This document shows positions 53,085 to 64,000 of a stretch of DNA of 64,000 nt, one piece after another (positions within the stretch are counted from its first letter, which is position 1; each line of letters opens with the position of its first letter). The translations under genes and the position numbers were made by a program. This DNA is from Marvania coccoides (Eukaryota > Chlorophyta > Trebouxiophyceae > Chlorellales > Chlorellaceae). A model generated the notes under the pieces. That model had not been told where the DNA came from. It saw only the letters and a program-made list of their open reading frames with translations, and did no database searches. The stretch lies in the NCBI GenBank assembly GCA_963854735.1, contig OY978098.1, positions 1,431,501 to 1,495,500 on the forward strand, written 5' to 3'.

Positions 53085-54341
53085 ATGGACGACGACATCA
53101 ATGCTTGGAACAAGACTGAATTCAATGCACATCGCCGAAAAGTGGGTGGATTACAAATGCGCTGTTTTTTACGGCGCGGTACACTCAAATTTACATAAAT
53201 ACTGGCCAAACAGCTAAATTTACATGTGCTAAAAAATCTTCTCTGCAGGTTTTTTGTTTGAGTTGGAATTGCGATGGCTCTCGACTTGCCAGCGGCTCGC
53301 AAGATCAGACGATCAAGCTGTGGAGAACCGACGACGATAAACCCGTGAGTTGGCGGTAGGGCAGTGGAAATATCTGTTCAGGCAGTGCCTGGCCATCATC
53401 AATTAGCTTCCAACGCCTTTCCCCGCCGCCCTGTGCAGGGCAAGTTGTCTGTTGAGTTGCGGGGGCACGCTGACGCTGTGTGTTACATGCGGTGGCACCC
53501 CACCAATCCTGAGCGTCTGGCATCGACCAGCACTCAAGAGAAGACCGTTCGATTTTGGGACACCCGAGCAGCCAAAAACTCAGCCACGCTAACCACCGTG
53601 GGACACAACCTGTACTTGGCATGGACCAATGATGGAAATTACATGGTGGTGGGCAGCAGAGAAGACGGTATGTGGGGGGATACGAGAGCTTTGAAAGTGG
53701 TTGAAGAAACGCTCGCCGCCACGGCAAAATACAATGGGAGGAATATAATTTGCTAATTGTGCGGGGTTTTGGCTATTCTGGTTGCAGTCATGAGCATTGT
53801 GGACGTGCGCAAGATGAAGGTGGTGGGCAAACACGCGTCCAAGAACCAGACCAACGAGCTGGCCTTCCTGGCTGGCTCAGAACTGCTCTTGCAATCCACT
53901 GTCGCCGGCGAGGGCGGCGCGGTCGACATAATGCGATTCCCGGCGATGCAGCGGGCGGGAAGCTTGGTGGGGCACACGGGGCAGGTCATGTCGGTGACGG
54001 TGAGCCCTAATGAGCGGTTGGTGGCGACGGGCGGGGCTGACGCCGTGGCCTGCGTCTGGGATGCCGAAGATTTCACGGTGCAGCGCAGCTACTTCTGCAT
54101 GGACGGGGTGCCCCGGTCGCTGGCGTTCAGCCATGACTCGAGATACCTGGCGATGGCGGGCGAGGACCCCTGCGTGTTTGTTGAGGACGTTGAGACGGGA
54201 CGGAGCCTGGGGGCGGCGCCGGTGAGGGGCACGCCAGAGGACTGCGCGTGGCACCCCCGGCGGCATCTCCTGGCGTACCCCACGGATGTGGGGTCGTCAG
54301 GGGAGTGCGCCATTGCGTTGAGAAGTAGGCCGAGACATTGA
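53085..54341 (+). CDS. THOC3: THO complex subunit 3 (TEX1), WD40
   Basis: Exons 53085-53141, 53249-53344, 53439-53667 and 53788-54341 give 311 aa. WD40 repeats are clear: CLSWNCDGSRLASGSQDQTI...KLW, ELRGHADAVCYMRWHPTNPE, STSTQEKTVRFWDTRAAK, and SVTVSPNERLVATGGADAVA. The text and repeat number match THOC3/TEX1, a subunit of THO/TREX that couples transcription to mRNA packaging and export. The gene ends 82 bp before the ATG of the next gene on the same strand. All splice joins are GT-AG and in phase. Confidence 0.88.
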
Positions 54342-54423
54342 GAGTTGCTGTGTGCTGAAAAAAAATTGGAAACTGGAAATTTTGACACTAGACAAGAGCA
54401 TTCTTTAATTTAAAAATTCATTA

Positions 54424-55402
54424 ATGATGTCGGGCCAAGATCCAATTGCGCGCATTGCAAGGCATCTGGATACGAGTGCAGCTCCAGGTGATCAAGCCGC
54501 TGCAGCTGCTACACTAGCTATTATCATAAGCCAGCAACAGCAAGCGCCACTAAACTTGAATGGCATCTGCACAAAATTGGTTAACTTGCTAGATGGCTCA
54601 GAGGAGGGCGTGAAGGTGCGAATGCTGCTCTCCGAAACATGCCAGATGTTTTTATTTCTCCCTCACCGATAATTTCCCCCACGTACAGCCCAATGTCCTT
54701 GCGGCGCTGTCGGCTGCCACCGAGGCATCGGATGCCTTTGCCAAGGAGGCAATTGAAGCTGGGATCGCCTCGAAAGTGGTTTGGCTACTCACCGCCACGC
54801 CATCTGCCGAGCTTCCCAGCGCCAGGCCCGCCCGCCAAACGGCACTCAACGCCCTGACGGCGCTAGGCACTGCGGGCGAGGCCAGCGAAGCGGGAATGCA
54901 GGCGGTGGTGGACGCAGGCGGCGTGCCAGCGATAATTCCATTTTTGAGCTCGTCAGACCCCATTATTTGCGAAGCGGCAGCAGACGCGGCCTGCAAACTC
55001 ATGTCCAGCGGGCAAGCTGCAAAGACAGCGGCAGCTGAAGCAGGAATGGTGCGTTAGCGAGAGCTATACACATTTTCGTTTTTATACGACATCATTTTAC
55101 AAACAAACAAAACTTTTGCGCAGGTCCCTGCCCTTGCTGCGCTGCTCTCTTGTGAAATGAAGAAAGCCGAGGTCACGGTGCGTGCGCTGCTGGGCCTGGG
55201 CATGTTGATTGAAGGCAGCGAGGAGCTCACTGCGCAGCTGGCGGCAGCGCCAGGGGCAGTGGTGGCTTTGCTGGCGCTGATGCGGCAACAGGACGACGGA
55301 GACTCCCAGCACATTGCGGCAGGGATTTTTAGCGCGATGGGTAAATCGCCAGCGGCGAAGGAATCGGTGGTGGCAGCACTGAGACAAACAACAAGTGCCT
55401 AA
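54424..55402 (+). CDS. Armadillo-repeat-like protein
   Basis: Exons 54424-54615, 54689-55048 and 55124-55402 give 276 aa. Armadillo-like helical repeats are visible: NLNGICTKLVNLLDGSEEGV, AVVDAGGVPAIIPFLSSSDP then ICEAAADAACKLMSSGQAAK, and MVPALAALLSCEMKKAEVTV. Repeats are about 42 residues long with the 'G-x-x-P-x-L-x-x-L-L' signature. Such proteins are scaffolds. No partner can be named. It is compact and lacks targeting signals. Confidence 0.7.
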
Positions 55403-55523
55403 ATGCGTCATAGTTAATTTGCGTAACTCAACTACTCAAAATAAAAAAATGCACATTCTTTTTCACGAGAAATAAGAAAACATGCATTCAAAAAATTGAA
55501 GAAGGATTTTCAACAAAAAATCT

Positions 55524-56540
55524 CTAATGTCTGGGCCACAGCGCCTCCTCCTCGGCGGGCGTCATGCCCACCGACTGGCTGCTCAACTCCCACAGCTGCG
55601 CCGCCAGCCCCGCATCTTTGGCTGCCTTTGAGGGCTCGCACTCCTCCCCCATGTGCAGGTACTCCACGTGTCGACCCGCAAACTCAGGCGCGGCGGCGGC
55701 GCGCAGCACGCCGAAGGCCCCCTGCGTGGGTGTCTGGAAGAACAGCGAGGCCAAGGAGGAAACAAAGACGCCTGTCAATCCAGCCACGTTGGCGAAAATG
55801 CCGGTAGCCACGCGGCCAGGGCTGACGCACGACGTTTTCACCGTGCTCCCCCGCGCATCCAGCCTCCTCGCGAGCTCCGTCGCCATCAGCGAATTTCCCA
55901 GCTTGCTGCGGGCATACTGGCGATACCAGTTGGTGGGGTGCGGCCCTGCCAGCTCAAGCGGAGGTTCCTTTCTACCTGAAGTGCTACTATCACTGCTAGG
56001 GAGCTGCTGCTGTTTCACCGCCACGCTCCCCCGTCGGTGGGCTTCACTGCCTACAGTCACGATTCGAGAGTGCTCTCCCATGTGGGGGAGCAGCAGGCGC
56101 GTGAGAAGGTACGGCCCCAGGTGGTTGATCAGCCAAACCTGGTCCTCCCCGTTGTCTGGGCACGGCTGCACCCCCATCACAGCGCCATTGTTCACCAACA
56201 CCGAGACTTTCTCGCCGCTGTGGGTCTGCGAAAAGGTCGAGGCGAAGGCGCGAATGCTGGCAAAGTCGGCGAGGTCCAGGTGCATGCACTCGCAGCTGGC
56301 GGTGGGGTGGGCGGAGAGGAGCTCCTGCTTGGCGGCCTCGCAGGCGTCAATTCGGCGGCACGCCAGCACGCAGTGATCGCCGCGCTGCATCAGCCCAGAG
56401 GCCACCTCCTTGCCTGCACGTTCATTTTTAGGGGTTTAGAAATAGAAATAGAGCGCAGGGCATTTCTCTGCCCAAGAGGCTGGCTCACCTATGCCGCTGT
56501 TGGCGCCAGTCACTATGGAGATTGTGGGTCGCTGGGCCAT
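55524..56540 (-). CDS. Short-chain dehydrogenase/reductase (retinol dehydrogenase-like)
   Basis: Exons 56540-56489 and 56413-55524 give 313 aa. The NAD(P)-binding motif TGANSGIGKEVASGL is created across the splice. Then follow HLDLADFASIRAFA, NNGAVMG, NHLGPYLLTRLLLP, and the catalytic YARSKLGN (Y-x-x-x-K) with a preceding Ser in IVTVGSEAHRRGS. This is the order of the RDH/WWOX/protochlorophyllide-reductase-like group of classical SDRs. The substrate is unknown. The late segment EYLHMGEECEPSKAAKDAGL resembles plant members of unclear function. Confidence 0.8.
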
Positions 56541-56964
56541 GGTGGAAGCACGGGCGGGCACTCGTTCTCAACAAATGTATCCTCAAGAGAAACTTGAGCG
56601 GCGCTCAAGATTCTCTTCAAGAGATCGATGTGTGATCGATCGATGAAATGTCAAGCTGTGGCCGAATCGCTCAGCTCTGTGGCGACTATCCCAAATTGGG
56701 TCTTTAATGCAACAGTTATTAAGCTATACAGCTGTGCGAAATGCTTGAAATCCAGCCCAAAACCTCAGCCATCATCTTTCTTCATAAGAAACGGTTGCCC
56801 TCACGGTTGGCACCCACAAAACTCATTCCCCGCACAACCCACATATCATTGAAAGCTTGTTCGCTTTCTGCATATTCACCGCGCCAGTTGTGCGCTCCAC
56901 ATTGTTGTGGTGCCTCAACCAATCTTCCAAACCGAACCATCAATCAGTTTCAGTTGCCACAAAA

Positions 56965-59900
56965 ATGCAGGCAGAGTTTAGTTTCCAACCGGCTTCGGCC
57001 ACCAAGCTCGGCGATGCCTTTTCGTCGCAGGCCAGCCCTGACGGCGAGGGCATAAAAGCTTTCAGGGGCCAAGGATCGCACATCCCGGCCAGCCCGGCAT
57101 TCGATGAGACGGTTACCCCCGCTGGAAAAATGCTGAAAACCAAGGTGAGTACGATGCAGTGCCCGCGGGCTCCCCATTTTGACGCCGTTTCTCTCTCCGC
57201 AACCAACTACCTCACCCATCCGTCTGCGGCTGTGTCTCACCCTGCAGGGCCTCTTCTCCTCCCCCATGCCCACCCCCATGTCTTGCGCCCGCGAGGACAC
57301 CCTCAAGACCATGGTTGAGCAGCTGGAGGTCCGCCTCGCCACCGAGCGCCAGGCCCAGGTCGCCGCAAAGCGCAGCGCCACCGAGGCCCCCAACGCTGTA
57401 AGTTTGTCTACCGCGCCCTTTACGGCCGCACGCGCACCTTCCATCTTTCGGCAACGCTATCATTACCCACAAATTTACACATCCAACCCTTACTCCCCCC
57501 CAAAATACTTTCACATCACCTTATCCACTAGCGTTGGGATGCATTCATTTCTCACCACTGTTTCACCCGTCCAACACCTTCACCCGCTATTCTTTTGCAG
57601 GAGACCCGCAAAGCGCTCACTGAGGAGGCCGACATGCGCGGCGCCCGCGTGTTCGTGCTCTCCCAGAAGCTGGCCCGCACCCGCCGCACCCTCGACAGCC
57701 TGCGCACCGCCCAGAAGGACTACCACAGCAGCGCGCAGAAGGTCCAGGACGCCGAGCGCAAGCTCCAGAAAGCCGCCGACTCCCGTCGCCGCACCACCGC
57801 CGGCACCTCCCGCCTGCGCCGGGAGCTGGACGATGCCACCTCAATGATGTCAGCAGCCTTCCGCCGCGTGGAGCAGATCGAGAGCATCACCGACCAGCTG
57901 ATCACCCAGCTGAGCGAGGCTGAGGCCGAGCTGGCTGACCTCCATGCCCAGCGCGACGAGGAGACCGCCGCCCACGCCGACGAGGTGTCCCGCCTGGCGG
58001 CCGAGCGCTCGACGCTGGCAGCCAACCTGGAGGCCGCGGTGAAGCGGGCCGAGGATATCGAGGCCAAGGATGAGACGCTGCAGCAGGAGCTGGCTGTGGC
58101 CGCCCAGGCCGCTGACGAGCTGGCATCAAAGGTACACATTGCTGCCATTTTCACTCCATCACACGCCGAAATTATTCTTTCTTTTTGAACAGCATTTCTT
58201 AACTGACTGTTTACTCCTTATGAAGCAAACAACGTTTTTACTACTTCCCAATCCCATTTATAAATTTATCCAGGTGGAAGCTGCCGACCGTGCCAAGACC
58301 GAGGTGGAAGAGCGCCTCTCGGCCGAGCGCCAGCGCCTGGCAGAGGAGCTCGCTGTGATGCGAGCGCGCGAGACCGAGCTGGCCACCGAGATCGAGGCCA
58401 AGGAGGTGCAGCTGACGGCTGCCGAGGAGAAGGCTCTGGCGGGAACCCCCGTCGGCCGTGGCGCCAAAGTGGTCCTCCCCATGGCGCTGCAGCGCATCAA
58501 AGACACCCAAAATGCGCTCAAAGAGCAGGAGACCCTCAAGGCTACCGCCGAGAGGGAGCGCATGGACCTGGAGGAGCAGCTGCGCAGCGTGGAGGCCGAG
58601 CAGGAGACCCTCCAGGCTGCCGCTGAGCAGGAACGTGCCGCCCTGCAGCAGCAGCTGCGCGACGTGGAGGCTGAGAGGGAGCGCCAGGTTGCTGAGAAGC
58701 AGGCGTCTCTGGACAGCATGACCCGCGCCGCGGCGATGGCCACCAAGGAGGCTGGCGTCAAGCAGGAAGCCGTCAACAAGTTGGTGGCTGAGGTTGCCGC
58801 CCTGGACTCTGAGCGTCAGACGCTGCAGGGAGACCTCCAAACCTCTACTCAGCACTGCCTCGCGCTGGAGTCCACCCTGGCGGAGCTGCACACCCAGCTG
58901 GAGGAGGCCTGCGGCGAGCGCCAGACCGCACTTTCTGCTGCGGAGGAGCTCAAATTGGAACTGGCTGCCGCCGAACTCGCGCGCACCGAGTTGGCGGCGT
59001 GCCTGGATGCCAACCTCCAGCGCTGCGCCGCCCTGGAGGCCTCCATCGAGGAGATGAAGGGCCGGATGGAGGCTGACGCCGCCGCTGCTCACGCTGAGGC
59101 AGAGGAGCTGCGCTCCGCTGCCGCTGGCGCGCAGTCCACCATCTCCAGCCTCAAGACCCGCCTGTCGGAGGCGCTGTCCGGGCAGACCCAGGCCCGCAAG
59201 GCCTGCGACCGGACCGCGAAGCAGCTGCATCAGCAAGAGGAGGCGGCGCTCAGCCTCGCCCGTCAGCTCACTGACGCCCGGCTGGCGGCGGCAGACCTGG
59301 TGATGGCGGTCGACACCGCGGCGGAGGAGCGCACCGAGATGATGCGCGCCGCCGCCTCCATCCAGAACCAGCTGGACACCGTGCTGGGTGACCGGGACGC
59401 GCTGCAGGCCACCCTGTCTGCCCGCACCGAAGCTGTGGCCCAGATGGAGAGCTCCGTGGCTTCCTTGCGCGTAGAGCTCAAGACCACCGAGGCACAGTTT
59501 GCCGCAAAGACCGCCGAGCTGGAGAAGAAGGTGGCGGCTGGCGAGGCTCGCCTGGAGGCTGCAATGGCCCAGCTCACTGCTGCCGCCGACTCCCAGGACA
59601 CGCTGGCGCACATCAACGACGAGCTGATGACCAGCATCGATGGCCTGCAGGACCGCGTGGTGGGCCTGTCCAAGGAGAAGGCTGCAGCCTTGGCGATGCA
59701 CGCGTCTTCCGTTGACACGCTGTGCTCGCAGTTGCAGGCCGCATCCCAGGCCCAGACTGACCTCATGGCGGAGCGTTCCACCTTGCAGGAGTGCCTGGCG
59801 GTGCAGGAGTCCAGCGTTGGCCAGTTGCAGTTGGCGCTGCAGACCCGCACCGCTGCTTGCGCGAATGCCGAAGCCAAAGTGGTGGAGCTGCAGGCCAAGA

Positions 59901-62548
59901 CCGACGACCGCGTGGCTGCTCTGTCTAGGCAGCTGCAGGCGGTGTCTGATGAGCGCGACGGCATGGAGCGCGAGCGCCTGCGCCTTCAGTCCGACCTGGA
60001 CCGGCTGTCGGAGATGCTGCAGGAGAAAGAGAACGAGGTGTGCGCCGCGCGGGTGCAGGGCACCCCCAAAGGGGAGGCCTCCAAGCAAGTGCTCACCAAG
60101 GCGTTCGACAAGATTCGCGGCCTGCAGGCGGCGGTGGCCGCCAAGGCTGCAGCCGTGGCGGAGCGCGACGTTGCCATCGCTGACCTCCAGGCGGTGGCCA
60201 AGACCCGAGAGGAGCTGGCTGCCAAGCTGCAGGGCCGGCTGAAGATCGCCACCGAAGCCGCGGAGGCCGCCGCCCGGGTGCTCAAGAGCGAGCTGGCCGC
60301 TGAGAAGGAGGCTAGGGCCGAGGTGGAGCGCGTCAACGCCGAGCTCGCCCCCCAAGTGGAGTCCCTGGTGTCCCAGCTGGAGGGTGCCGCGGGGCTGGAG
60401 ACCGCGCTCAATTCTGCGGAGGCTGGCAAGGCGGCAGCCGAGGCGGCGGTGTCGCAGCTGCAGGAGCAGCTGGAGGCCGTCAAGAGCGCCAGTGCCGGTG
60501 AGCTGGCGGACACTACCGCCCGCCTGGACGCCACCGTTGCGGCGCGCGACGCGCTGCAGGCGCAGAAGGCCGAGGTTGAGCAGGAGATCGCGGCGCTGCG
60601 GGGAGAGTTGGCTGACGCCGAGTCCTTGAGCCTGCGCAAGGCTGCTGCCAACAAGGAGTTCATGGTGCGCTGCTTCAAGAAGATCCGCGACCTGGACGCT
60701 GCCCTGGATGCCGCATCCCGTGAGGCCAGCGAGCTGTCGGGCGAACTGGAGTGCTCTCAGGACAACGCTGCCCAGCTGGCTGCCGACCTGGCAGGCAAGC
60801 TCATGGCGATGGGAGAGATGAAGGACGACAATGCCGCGCTGGAGCGGGCCTTGTGCCGCCTGCGCCTGGACGTGCAGAGCGAGCTGTACGCCCGCCAAGA
60901 TGCAGAGCGCCAGTGCGATGCTGCCGCGGCTGAAATCGCCGATCTGGGTGAGGAGATGGCGGCGATGCGCGGAGAGATTGCCTGCCTGAAAGATTTTGCC
61001 ATGCAACAGGCCCAGGTCATTGCCTTCCTTGAGTCTGACCTCTCTGAGAGCAAGGACTACGGTGCAAAGATGGCCGCAGAGGTGGCAGCAGCGCAGGCCC
61101 AGCTGACGCAGGCCACCGCTGAGGCGGCCTCTAAGCTGCAGGAGAAGGAGCAGGAGGTCGCTGCCCTGGAGGCCACCACGCTGGCCACCACCCAGCGCAT
61201 CCAGGCAAGTTACCTACCCACCTTTGATCCTTTTCGCGAGGCAGCCAGTAGAATAGGGGGAAAATTTTAGAATCCTTGATAGCTGACACTTTCTTTATTT
61301 TGACTGTGCAGGAGCTGGAGGGCCAGGTCGCTGAGCTTTCTTCCGCTGGCGCTTTCAACGCGCACACCATCACCGAACTTCAGGCAAGCAACGGCACAGG
61401 CGTGAGGGGAATTTTCTTGATGTTGTGGTAGAGGCGCGTAGCGATGCTACTCGCTTTGTTGGTTTCCATTGCTGACGACATCACTCACGTGGCTTGATAT
61501 TTATGTTAAAAGTATTGCTCCTTCGGTTGGTCGACAGTTGACCCAAATGCGGCATATCACTCACCTTATTTCACTCCCGTGATTCATTGTTTAAGCTAAC
61601 ATATATCTTTGATTATTTATTTTGCTTTACCCCTTTTATTTTCACGCTGTAATTTGCGTATTTTAGTATATTGCCGGGGGTGCCCCTGAGTTGCTTTGCA
61701 GCATGTCTGGCCTGTGCTCTAACCTGGGTGCCTGTGCCTTTCCTCTGCTGCAGGGCCAAGTCAACGAGCTCAACATGTTCCTGAGCGCCTCCGAGGCTGC
61801 CCTTTCCACGGGCCAGCAGCAGGTGAAGCTGGCGACCGATGAGATGGAGGCAGTCATGAGCGATAACGACGAGCTGGTGGCAGAGATGTCGGCGCTGCAG
61901 GCCAAGGCGGCGGAGGCGGACTCCGCCCGCGCGCTGGTGGCTGAACTCACCGCCGCTCTGGAGATGCAGAAGGAGACGGTGGCCACCGCCAAGCAGCTGG
62001 GCGCTGCTCGGGAGACGGAGCTGCTGCGCGTGCTGGAGCAGCAGAAGCAGGCCGTGGCGGTCGCCAAGGAGCAGGGAGTCGCTCGCGAGGCTGACCTTTT
62101 GCGTGCACTGAAGGACACTCGCGAGAAGACCGCTGTGGACCTCAAGGACGCGGGGGCGCAGCTGACAGCCCTGAAGAAGGCGTTCCAGGAGTCGCTGGTG
62201 AAGGAGGCTGAGCGGGTGCAGGCGCTGGAGGCCGCCAATGAGGCCAAGGTGATGGACCTTGAGAAGCAGGTGGCTGCCCTGCGCAGGGAGACTGCCAACA
62301 CCGAGGCCCTGCAGCGCGCCAACATGGAGCTGTTCGCGCAGGTGGCGGAGGCGCAGACGGAGCGCCGCGACAGCGTCAAGCTCGCAGCGGAGGTACGTCG
62401 CCAAGCGCAGGCCGTGCAGGAGGCTCGCAAGGCCAAGAAGGAGGTGAACGGGCACAAGGTGACCCTGGTGGCCGTGCTGGCGTGTGCTCTGGCGCTGCTG
62501 TTCTCTTCCACCAGTCGCAACCTTTCCAGCGATGTGCGCATGAAGTAA
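56965..62548 (+). CDS. Large tail-anchored coiled-coil protein (golgin-like)
   Basis: Exons 56965-57144, 57248-57397, 57601-58131, 58274-61204, 61312-61383 and 61754-62548 give 1552 aa. After a disordered N-terminus with S/T-P sites (PASPAFDETVTPAGK), residues from about 110 to 1510 are almost continuous heptad coiled coil, Ala/Glu/Leu/Gln-rich. A single hydrophobic helix near 1523-1540 (VTLVAVLACALALLFSS) is followed by only about 12 polar residues, so the protein is probably tail-anchored facing the cytosol. This is the plan of golgin tethers such as giantin or CASP, though a nuclear-envelope or ER tether is possible. Three spaced repeats (about 344, 883 and 1081) share 'GTP-x-G...K-x-x-L-x-x-A-F-x-K-I-R-x-L'. 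Introns 4 and 5 begin with GC. Confidence 0.8.
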
Positions 62549-63070
62549 GCGGGCTGAATTTCTCTTCTTCGAGGTGCTTTTTCTTTCTTCTCTTAATTTC
62601 TAGTTACAATTTGAACAACGTGCATGCACCTGAGAAAGGTGGCATGGCGTATATTTTAGTGTTTTAGCTTTTGTTTCTCGTAGAGCTGGAGTCTTGTTGT
62701 TCAGCTTCATCGTGAATGGTTGGCGGCTGGTTTTTTTGTCTCCATTCTAATTTTTCAAGTTGATTTATTCGTGCTTGTCGTCGTAAAATTTTAAAAAATT
62801 TCTTGATTTTTAACAGTAAGGGGCATTGAGGGGCAGAGGAATGTATAGGAAGCAAGGCAAGGCAATGCTGCGACTGCGCCGATACGGTGGAATAGAACGG
62901 ACGAGCCACTTATCCTGACCTGGTGCATGCATTCTGGTGATAATTTGTTGCCTCAACAACTTAGAATTCTTCACTTTCACCCCACCAACTGCGGTGGGAA
63001 ATTGTCCACACAAACATTGTGGACGCTTGGCAATTTCATTTGTTTATAATTTTAATTACTTTTGCCGCAA
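62549..63070. other. Intergenic
   Basis: 522 bp between two plus-strand genes. It should contain the 3' UTR of the coiled-coil gene and the promoter of the next. A near-palindromic segment surrounds CACTTTCACCCCACCAACTG (about 62970). No gene seen. Confidence 0.5.
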
Positions 63071-63670
63071 ATGAATACTGGATTAACAAGCCGAACGCCT
63101 GCCGCTCAGCGGCAATTTAGTTCTGCTCGATCTCCTCACAAAAACTTGATTTCAAGGAGAAGAACAGCAACCTGGGCGTCATCAGGCAATAACAGTACAC
63201 CAGGTAAGTAAAATGTGTCACAACGGTCATGTTTTGGGCTTCTGGATTGCGATGAGCGTCACAAAGACTTGTCGTCTTTCACGGATTTGTTTTTTTTCTC
63301 ATCCACGCCTTTTGTTTCGTTTCCAGGTGGCGCAAAGGATAGCTATGACATGCTCCAAGCCTTTTTCATCGGCCGGGCGCTGGCAGAAACCCTGAACGAG
63401 CGGCTGGGGAGCGCCGTGAGCGACGTTTTGGCAGAGGTTGGAAGAGTGGAGGCGGAGCTTCGACGCACCGTGCGGGACTTTCAGGACGAGGTGATGTCAC
63501 GGGCAGAGCGGGAAATGGCGGCATCGGCGGGGGGCGCGTTGTCAGGCACAGTGGAAGGCGGCAAAATTGCAGTGCTCGCGGCGCCTCCCGACCTGGGAGA
63601 GGCGGTTGACAACCTCAGGGCAGAAGTAGCTTCCGCGCGCGCTCTTGTGCAGCAGATCAAGCAAAAGTAA
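63071..63670 (+). CDS. Small plastid protein, conserved in plants
   Basis: Exons 63071-63203 and 63327-63670 give 158 aa. The N-terminal about 44 residues are basic and Ser/Thr-rich (SRTPAAQRQFSSARSPHKNL), a plastid leader. The mature part begins SYDMLQAFFIGRALAETLNE and continues with VEAELRRTVRDFQDEVMSRA, a helical hairpin or coiled coil. The combination 'FFIGRALAE-x-NER' followed by a 'FQDEV' helix resembles a plastid family of plants without known function. The C-terminus is a further short helix ending IKQK. Confidence 0.65.
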
Positions 63671-63932
63671 TATACAAAATAAATGAACACTATTTGGTTG
63701 TGCACGATGGCGTCGTAAGGCTCGTTGATTACCTACTTACCATGGTTATTATTTGCTTTCTTCTTTTCTCTTTGTGAAAGAACCCCCATTTTCATTTCTC
63801 ACAGCTTTGAAAAAAGAATGTCATTTTGACTAGATTCTTCTGGATTTCGTGTAATTGTTTTTATCATATACCTCAATTTAATATATCTGTAATCTGAAAT
63901 TTCCATGGCACTTCTCCCTCAATACCCATCTT
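63671..63932. other. Convergent 3' spacer
   Basis: 262 bp, T-rich, between two convergent genes. No gene seen. Confidence 0.45.
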
Positions 63933-64000
63933 CTATCGCTTGGCCCCCTCCTCCCGCAGCTGGTACACCTGCAGGTAGGCCTCAGACAGCGCCACCACCT
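63933..64000 (-). CDS. C-terminal end of a minus-strand gene (cut by the right edge)
   Basis: The last 21 codons and the stop (VVALSEAYLQVYQLREEGAK) are open on the minus strand with GC-rich codons, unlike the AT-rich spacer next to them. The text is helical. The protein cannot be identified from this end. Confidence 0.5.
   Translation of the reverse strand, partial: VVALSEAYLQVYQLREEGAKR

Noticed and set aside
58241..61006. Open minus-strand frame of 921 codons opposite the coiled-coil gene
   Set aside because: It is the shadow of GC-rich Ala/Glu/Leu codons. The translation is Leu/Gly/His-rich without domains, while the plus strand gives a normal coiled coil with proper splice sites.

Overview
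The window looks like nuclear DNA of a green alga, probably a trebouxiophyte (Coccomyxa/Chlorella-like). This is inferred from gene content and style, not from a search. Almost every gene is split by short introns (mostly about 70-170 nt) with GTGAG-type donors. Exons are GC-rich and spacers AT-rich. Many products carry plastid-style leaders or are plant-lineage plastid proteins: plastid alpha-amylase, UMP synthase, PAP/fibrillin, and several conserved plastid proteins of unknown role. I found no transposon, tRNA, rRNA or CRISPR. Gene models were built by hand by joining exons at GT-AG or GC-AG sites and checking that the reading phase is kept.

Layout. 1-5.9 kb: 5' end of a secreted GH5 mannanase-like gene, a NIT1-type nitrilase, a conserved plant protein, and a DDX20/Gemin3-type DEAD-box helicase. 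6-11.3 kb: a DUF819 plastid membrane protein, an orphan four-helix membrane protein, a ketopantoate-reductase-like plastid protein, and a tightly spaced pair (61-aa membrane protein, then an MGMT-domain protein) that looks dicistronic. 11.4-21.1 kb: diphthamide synthetase DPH6 fused to RidA domains, divergent from UMP synthase; plastid alpha-amylase; a YFH7/uridine-kinase-like P-loop kinase. 21.3-31.9 kb: a small orphan, a NOT4-like RING protein, a plastid membrane protein, a 1.35-kb non-coding stretch with inverted repeats, peroxisomal acyl-CoA oxidase with a PTS2 signal, and a Gln-rich orphan.

32-43.8 kb: allantoate amidohydrolase, TDP1 followed by a decayed tandem TDP1 copy, a NIFK-like nucleolar RRM protein, a PAP/fibrillin, and a GH9 endoglucanase. 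44-52.9 kb: a doubtful small gene, USP14/UBP6, a cationic amino-acid transporter, an orphan, a doubtful two-exon fragment, and a ten-exon HORMA meiotic gene. 53-64 kb: THOC3/TEX1, an ARM-repeat protein, a short-chain dehydrogenase, a 1552-aa tail-anchored coiled-coil (golgin-like) protein, a small plastid protein, and the last codons of a minus-strand gene.

The genes do not form one pathway. Loose themes are RNA processing and export (Gemin3-like, THOC3, NIFK-like, NOT4), purine nitrogen salvage and pyrimidine synthesis (AAH, UMPS), and carbon turnover (amylase, acyl-CoA oxidase, GH5, GH9). The points most worth checking are the candidate dicistronic pair at 10.6-11.3 kb, the TDP1 gene/pseudogene pair, four GC-AG introns, and the structured non-coding region near 25.6-25.95 kb.
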